Assembly: GCA_030427145.1 (NCBI GenBank) | Contig: JAUHWT010000006.1 | Coordinates: 124,001 to 188,000 of the forward strand | DNA: 64,000 nucleotides | Reading direction: 5' to 3' | From: Alphaproteobacteria bacterium | GTDB taxonomy: Bacteria; Pseudomonadota; Alphaproteobacteria; Rhodobacterales; Rhodobacteraceae | Shown here: positions 60,542 through 64,000 of the stretch, piece after piece | Position numbering within the stretch: the stretch's first letter is position 1 | Layout of the letters: every line of letters begins with the position of its first letter | The notes under the pieces: model-generated | Databases searched by the model: none | What the model saw: only the letters and a program-made list of their open reading frames with translations | Told to the model about the DNA's origin: nothing | Made by a program: the position numbers and the translations under genes

Positions 60542-62577
60542 TTTATCCCGAGCCTTTCCCGCGTGGAGCGTGCAAGTGCGTTCACCACCCGGTCGGCAAT
60601 GATGGCGATGAAGGCAACAGAGATGCCAGCTACGAGGCCCTGGCCGACATTGGCTTTGGTGAGCGCGATGTAGACCTCCTGGCCCAGGTCGCGCGTGCCC
60701 ACCAGAGCTGTGATAACCAGCATCGAGAGGGCAAGCATGATGGTCTGGTTGAGCCCCAGCAGGAGCGAAGGCGCGGCCAGTGGCACCCGGATCCGGCGCA
60801 GCATCTGTCTCCTTGTGCAGCCTGAAACCCGCCCGGCCTCGATCAGTTCGGGATCAATGCTGCGGATGCCATGCGCCGCATAGCGCACGGCGGGCGCAAG
60901 TGCATAAAGCACCATCGCAATGAGGGCCGAGAAATCCCCGACGCGAAAGAGCATGACCACCGGGATCAGATAAACAAAACTTGGCAGGGTCTGAAGCGTG
61001 TCGATAATGGCGCCAAGGATCGAGTTGGCGCGCGCGTTTTGCCCGGCCCAGATGCCAAGCGGGATGCCAATCAGGCTCGCGAGAAACACGGCAACCGTGG
61101 TGAGATAGACGGTCGTCATGGCCTTCCCCCAAAGACCGGAGGCCGCAATAAACGCCATCATGGCCGCAGCCATCAGACCGAGCTTCCAGCCTCCCAGCCT
61201 GCCTGCCGCGAGGCCGACGACGGCGATGCCCCAGAACCAGGGAATGCCGGAGAAAAACTGTTTGACCGGCAGCATGACCCAGGTCAGCAGCAGATTTTTG
61301 GCCGCGTCGATCGCATCGAAGAAGTTCACATTGATCCACTCAATACCCGTGGCCCAGAAGTCACCGGTGGTGACGGTCAGGGCTTCCGGATAGGTCCGCA
61401 GCCCGTCCACGAAAAAACCCGACAGGGTCGTCAGAACCACCACGGCCAGGGTTCCCGTTGCCAGGGGATGGCGCCGGTGAAGTGGCAGGGACGGGTCCGG
61501 CAGTGGACGCAGGCGTCGCTCGGCAAAGGCCTGGCTCAGGCGGTCAAGCGCAATCGCCATGACCACAATTGCCACACCCGCCTCAATGCCGCCGCCAATA
61601 TCCAGACGGCGTAGCGCGGTCAGAACGTCATACCCCAGGCCCCCGGCGCCAATCATCGAGGCAATAATCACCATGTTCAGTGTCAGCATGATGACCTGGT
61701 TGACGCCTACCATGATCGAGGGCAACGCGGTCGGGATCAGCACTTTCCACATCAGTTGGCGTTCCCCACAGCCCATCATGCGCCCGGCCTCGATGACCTC
61801 TTCCGGTACGGATTGCAGGGCTACCGTCGTGTTCCGCACCATGGGCGGCATGGCGTAGATCACCGTGGCGATCAGTGCTGCCACCGGTCCAAAACCGAAC
61901 AGCACGAGAATTGGGACGAGATACGCAAAAACCGGCACGGTCTGCATCAGGTCCAGCACCGGCCGGAGCGCACGCTCAAACCGGTCGGACCGGTAGGACG
62001 CGACCCCCAGCAGCAACCCGCCAACCCCACCGATTGGCACCGCAATAAGGACAGAGGCCAGCGTGATCATGGCACTCTCCCACTGCCCAAATATGGCGAG
62101 ATAGGCGAAACACCCACCGACCAGTGCCGCCAGGCTCCAGTCCCGCGCATACCGCGCCAGTGCCACCATCACGGCGATGACCGCAAGCCAACTGAGTGGC
62201 GGGAACATCTCCACCGCCTGTTGCCCCTGACCGCTTTGAAACCCGTCGATCAGCAGGGCGCGCACAATGTCGTAGGGGGCTTCAATAATCGCTGCGAGAA
62301 ACCGTGTCGTGTCCCGAAATGTGAAAAGGCCGAAACTCAGGTCCTCGACCAGCCAGTTGACCGCATCCGTGATCCAGGTGTCCAGGTTGAGGGCAAATCT
62401 GGCAGGAAAGCGAATGATCCAGCGGGCATCGAGAGCCTTGTATAGCGCAAACGACCAGGTGGAGAGCGCCCAGGTGGCGGCGAAAAGAACCGTCCAGAAC
62501 ACCCAGGCGCCCCCTGAGCCTTTTTCCGGTCTCCCGGTTTCAATCACCGGTGTCATATTGACGGTTTCGTCGCTCAT
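60538..62577 (-). CDS. proW: Glycine-betaine/choline-type ABC permease, fused dimer
   Basis: 679 residues, about twice a normal ProW. Two BPD_transp_1 domains, each with an EAA-like segment (EEVIEAGRMMGCGERQLMWKV and PELIEAGRVSGCTRRQMLRRI), are fused so one chain supplies both halves. The central loop (about residues 360-470) joins them. It overlaps proV by 4 bases. It imports a quaternary amine such as glycine betaine or choline with ProV and ProX. Confidence 0.92.
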   Translation of the reverse strand: MSDETVNMTPVIETGRPEKGSGGAWVFWTVLFAATWALSTWSFALYKALDARWIIRFPARFALNLDTWITDAVNWLVEDLSFGLFTFRDTTRFLAAIIEAPYDIVRALLIDGFQSGQGQQAVEMFPPLSWLAVIAVMVALARYARDWSLAALVGGCFAYLAIFGQWESAMITLASVLIAVPIGGVGGLLLGVASYRSDRFERALRPVLDLMQTVPVFAYLVPILVLFGFGPVAALIATVIYAMPPMVRNTTVALQSVPEEVIEAGRMMGCGERQLMWKVLIPTALPSIMVGVNQVIMLTLNMVIIASMIGAGGLGYDVLTALRRLDIGGGIEAGVAIVVMAIALDRLSQAFAERRLRPLPDPSLPLHRRHPLATGTLAVVVLTTLSGFFVDGLRTYPEALTVTTGDFWATGIEWINVNFFDAIDAAKNLLLTWVMLPVKQFFSGIPWFWGIAVVGLAAGRLGGWKLGLMAAAMMAFIAASGLWGKAMTTVYLTTVAVFLASLIGIPLGIWAGQNARANSILGAIIDTLQTLPSFVYLIPVVMLFRVGDFSALIAMVLYALAPAVRYAAHGIRSIDPELIEAGRVSGCTRRQMLRRIRVPLAAPSLLLGLNQTIMLALSMLVITALVGTRDLGQEVYIALTKANVGQGLVAGISVAFIAIIADRVVNALARSTRERLGIK

Positions 62578-63602
62578 TGTGCGGGTCGGCCGATCATGAC
62601 GTCGATGGCCTGGCGGGCGCTGACCATGCCCACGGGTTTCCCGGCGTCATCCAGCACCTGAAACGGATGTTCTCCCGCGTCGATCTGCGCCACCGTTTCC
62701 GCGACCGTCAGTTTGCCAGGGAGCGCGCCGGACCAGGGTCCGTCGCCGGTAAACGGTGTCATGATGGATTGCAGCCGAACGACCTTCGCCCTGTCCACAT
62801 GCCGGGTGAACTCGGCTACGTAGGGTGTGGCGGGATTGGTCATCAGCTCCTCCGGTGTTGCCGTCTGCTCAATCCGTCCGTCTTTCAGGACTGCGATCCG
62901 ATCCGCGAGGCGAATGGCCTCGTCAAAGTCATGGGTGATGAAGACAATGGTCTTGCGCAGCATGGACTGCAGCCGGATGAACTCGTCCTGCATTTCACGT
63001 CGGATAAGCGGGTCGAGTGCGGAGAACGGCTCGTCGAGGAACCAAAGCTCCGGGTTGGTGACGAGTGACCGGGCAATGCCCACCCTCTGCTGCTGGCCGC
63101 CGGAAAGCTGCCGCGGGTAGTTGCCCTCCCGCCCGGAGAGGCCGACGGTTTCAATCATACGCATCGCGTCGGTCTCCCGGCGCTTGCGGTCAACTCCCTG
63201 AACCTCGAGCGGGAATGCCACATTTTGCAAAACCGTCAGATGGGGCAGGAGCGCAAAATGCTGGAACACCATGCCCATCTTGCGCCGCCGCACCTCAATC
63301 AGTTCCGCATCCGACATGGCCAGAAGATCACGACCCTCATAGCCGATTGTGCCGGCATTTGGCTCGATCAGACGCGACAGACAGCGCACAAGCGTCGACT
63401 TGCCTGACCCGGACAGGCCCATGATCACGAAGATCTCGCCCTTGCGGATGGCCACATCCACGCCCCGCACGGCACCAATAATGTTGTGATCCGCAAGGTC
63501 CTGATCAGACGGCGCATTTGCGTGGCGCGTCAGGAATGTCTGCAGGTCGGCGCCGTACAGCTTCCAGACACCCTTGCAGTCGAGCAGGACCTCGCTTGAC
63601 AT
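62574..63602 (-). CDS. proV: Glycine-betaine-type ABC ATPase
   Basis: 342 residues. Walker A is GLSGSGKST (62-70), signature LSGGQQQR and Walker B ELWFLDEPFSALD. The N-terminal extension (VWKLYGADLQTFLTRHANA) and a C-terminal partial CBS-like region (PFQVLDDAGKPVGMVSARQAID) are typical of ProV/OpuAA, where CBS domains sense osmotic state. Here the CBS part is short, perhaps one module. It follows the binding-protein gene by 67 bases with a hairpin between. Confidence 0.93.
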   Translation of the reverse strand: MSSEVLLDCKGVWKLYGADLQTFLTRHANAPSDQDLADHNIIGAVRGVDVAIRKGEIFVIMGLSGSGKSTLVRCLSRLIEPNAGTIGYEGRDLLAMSDAELIEVRRRKMGMVFQHFALLPHLTVLQNVAFPLEVQGVDRKRRETDAMRMIETVGLSGREGNYPRQLSGGQQQRVGIARSLVTNPELWFLDEPFSALDPLIRREMQDEFIRLQSMLRKTIVFITHDFDEAIRLADRIAVLKDGRIEQTATPEELMTNPATPYVAEFTRHVDRAKVVRLQSIMTPFTGDGPWSGALPGKLTVAETVAQIDAGEHPFQVLDDAGKPVGMVSARQAIDVMIGRPAQ

Positions 63603-63630
63603 GTTGGTACGTATCCTTCGGAAAGTCTTG

Positions 63631-63657
63631 ACCGGATGGCGGCGCGCGCCATCCGGT
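63631..63657 (-). terminator. Intercistronic stem-loop between proX and proV
   Basis: ACCGGATGGCG-gcgcg-CGCCATCCGGT is a perfect 11-bp stem with no T tract. It stands just past the binding-protein stop and should limit read-through or stabilise upstream mRNA. Confidence 0.65.
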
Positions 63658-63669
63658 AGGTATCGGCGT

Positions 63670-64000
63670 TTACTGGATCCAGGATTTCCAGGTAGACTCG
63701 TTGGCGCTCATCCAGGCGGCCACGACCTCGTCCACGGATTTGCCATCGAGGTCGACCTCGGAAACCAGGCCACCCATTTCGTCGCTGGTGATGTGGAAGG
63801 CCTCAATCGCTTTGGACGCGCCTGGCCATTTTTCCGCCACGCCGCTCCAGGCCACCTTGAAAATGTCCCCGCGCGGCTTGCCGCAATCGTAGGCCATATC
63901 CGGATTCACCCCGACCGAGGGATCGTTGTAGCACTCCTCGGAATAGGGCGGGAACTCGACGAACTCGCCTTCATACTTTGCCGGTGCCCAATGCGGGGAG
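63670..64000 (-). CDS. proX: Glycine-betaine-type binding protein (start beyond window)
   Basis: The last 109 residues of an OpuAC/ProX-family periplasmic protein. PHWAPAKYEGEFVEFPPYSEECYNDPS contains the aromatic and cysteine-rich segment of the family; Trp in PHW belongs to the aromatic cage that holds the trimethylammonium group. The C-terminus ends in STWKSWIQ. The gene runs past the right edge on the minus strand and heads the proX-proV-proW-kinase-flavoenzyme operon. Confidence 0.88.
   Translation of the reverse strand, partial: SPHWAPAKYEGEFVEFPPYSEECYNDPSVGVNPDMAYDCGKPRGDIFKVAWSGVAEKWPGASKAIEAFHITSDEMGGLVSEVDLDGKSVDEVVAAWMSANESTWKSWIQ

Noticed and set aside
1-64000. CRISPR arrays, tRNA or rRNA genes, insertion sequences
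   Set aside because: No regularly spaced repeats beyond the three 21-bp repeats, no cloverleaf or rRNA segments recognised, and no transposase-like protein found.

Overview
The window looks like part of a plasmid or chromid of a marine alphaproteobacterium of the Rhodobacterales (Roseobacter group). The left end carries a ParA partition ATPase divergent from a solitary DnaA-like replication initiator, a replicon type I know from that group. The rest of the content fits too: many TRAP transporters, a protocatechuate pathway ending in a BKACE-family enzyme, an FrcBCA-type sugar importer, PhoX, a split YeeE/YedE sulfur module, and uniformly high GC with tight operons. No rRNA, tRNA, CRISPR array, transposase or insertion sequence was seen.

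Layout. 1-2.4 kb: replication and partition with a repeat-rich origin region. 2.5-5.6 kb: a DddP-like M24 enzyme and an ABC-F ATPase with a possible leader peptide. 5.6-10.8 kb: ROK repressor divergent from a fructose/ribose-type ABC importer (frcBCA) and an SMP-30 lactonase. 10.9-14.1 kb: TRAP transporter (dctQMP). 14.5-17.0 kb: tandem duplicated 68-residue proteins, a secreted GH114-like/RTX protein and a small EF-hand protein. 17.1-19.9 kb: uxaC-uxuB uronate catabolism. 20.3-25.2 kb: PhoX phosphatase and a GGDEF/EAL protein. 25.4-28.0 kb: Crp/Fnr regulator, two half-size YeeE/YedE proteins and a persulfide-dioxygenase-like hydrolase. 28.0-31.5 kb: pcaDCHG plus a BKACE enzyme. 31.7-36.2 kb: an orphan TRAP binding protein and a full TRAP system. 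36.4-40.8 kb: a second ribose-type ABC importer, with its binding protein divergent from its ATPase and permease, and a LacI regulator. 40.8-57.0 kb: a long minus-strand array (dctPQM, amidase, small membrane protein, 2-hydroxyacid dehydrogenase, GntR/AraR-type regulator, Gfo/Idh oxidoreductase, PHP-domain protein, MalEFGK-type ABC importer, PfkB kinase, sulfatase). 57.2-64.0 kb: glycine-betaine-type ABC transporter (binding protein truncated by the window end), choline-kinase-like phosphotransferase and dimethylglycine-dehydrogenase-like flavoenzyme.

How it works together. The replicon is a scavenging island: nearly every block is an importer plus a short catabolic branch and a local regulator, for sugars, uronates, aromatic acids, reduced sulfur and methylated amines. 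The least explained block is 40.8-57.0 kb, which has the parts list for importing and dismantling a sulfated and possibly amidated sugar derivative, with a perfect 10-bp inverted repeat (50165-50200) as the likely switch point. Other points worth a look are a DddP-like protein that keeps all six metal ligands but seems to lack the catalytic Asp, three 21-bp-period repeats upstream of the sulfur regulator, short upstream ORFs with strong ribosome binding sites before the ABC-F gene and pcaD, and a terminator-like hairpin antisense to the replication-gene leader.
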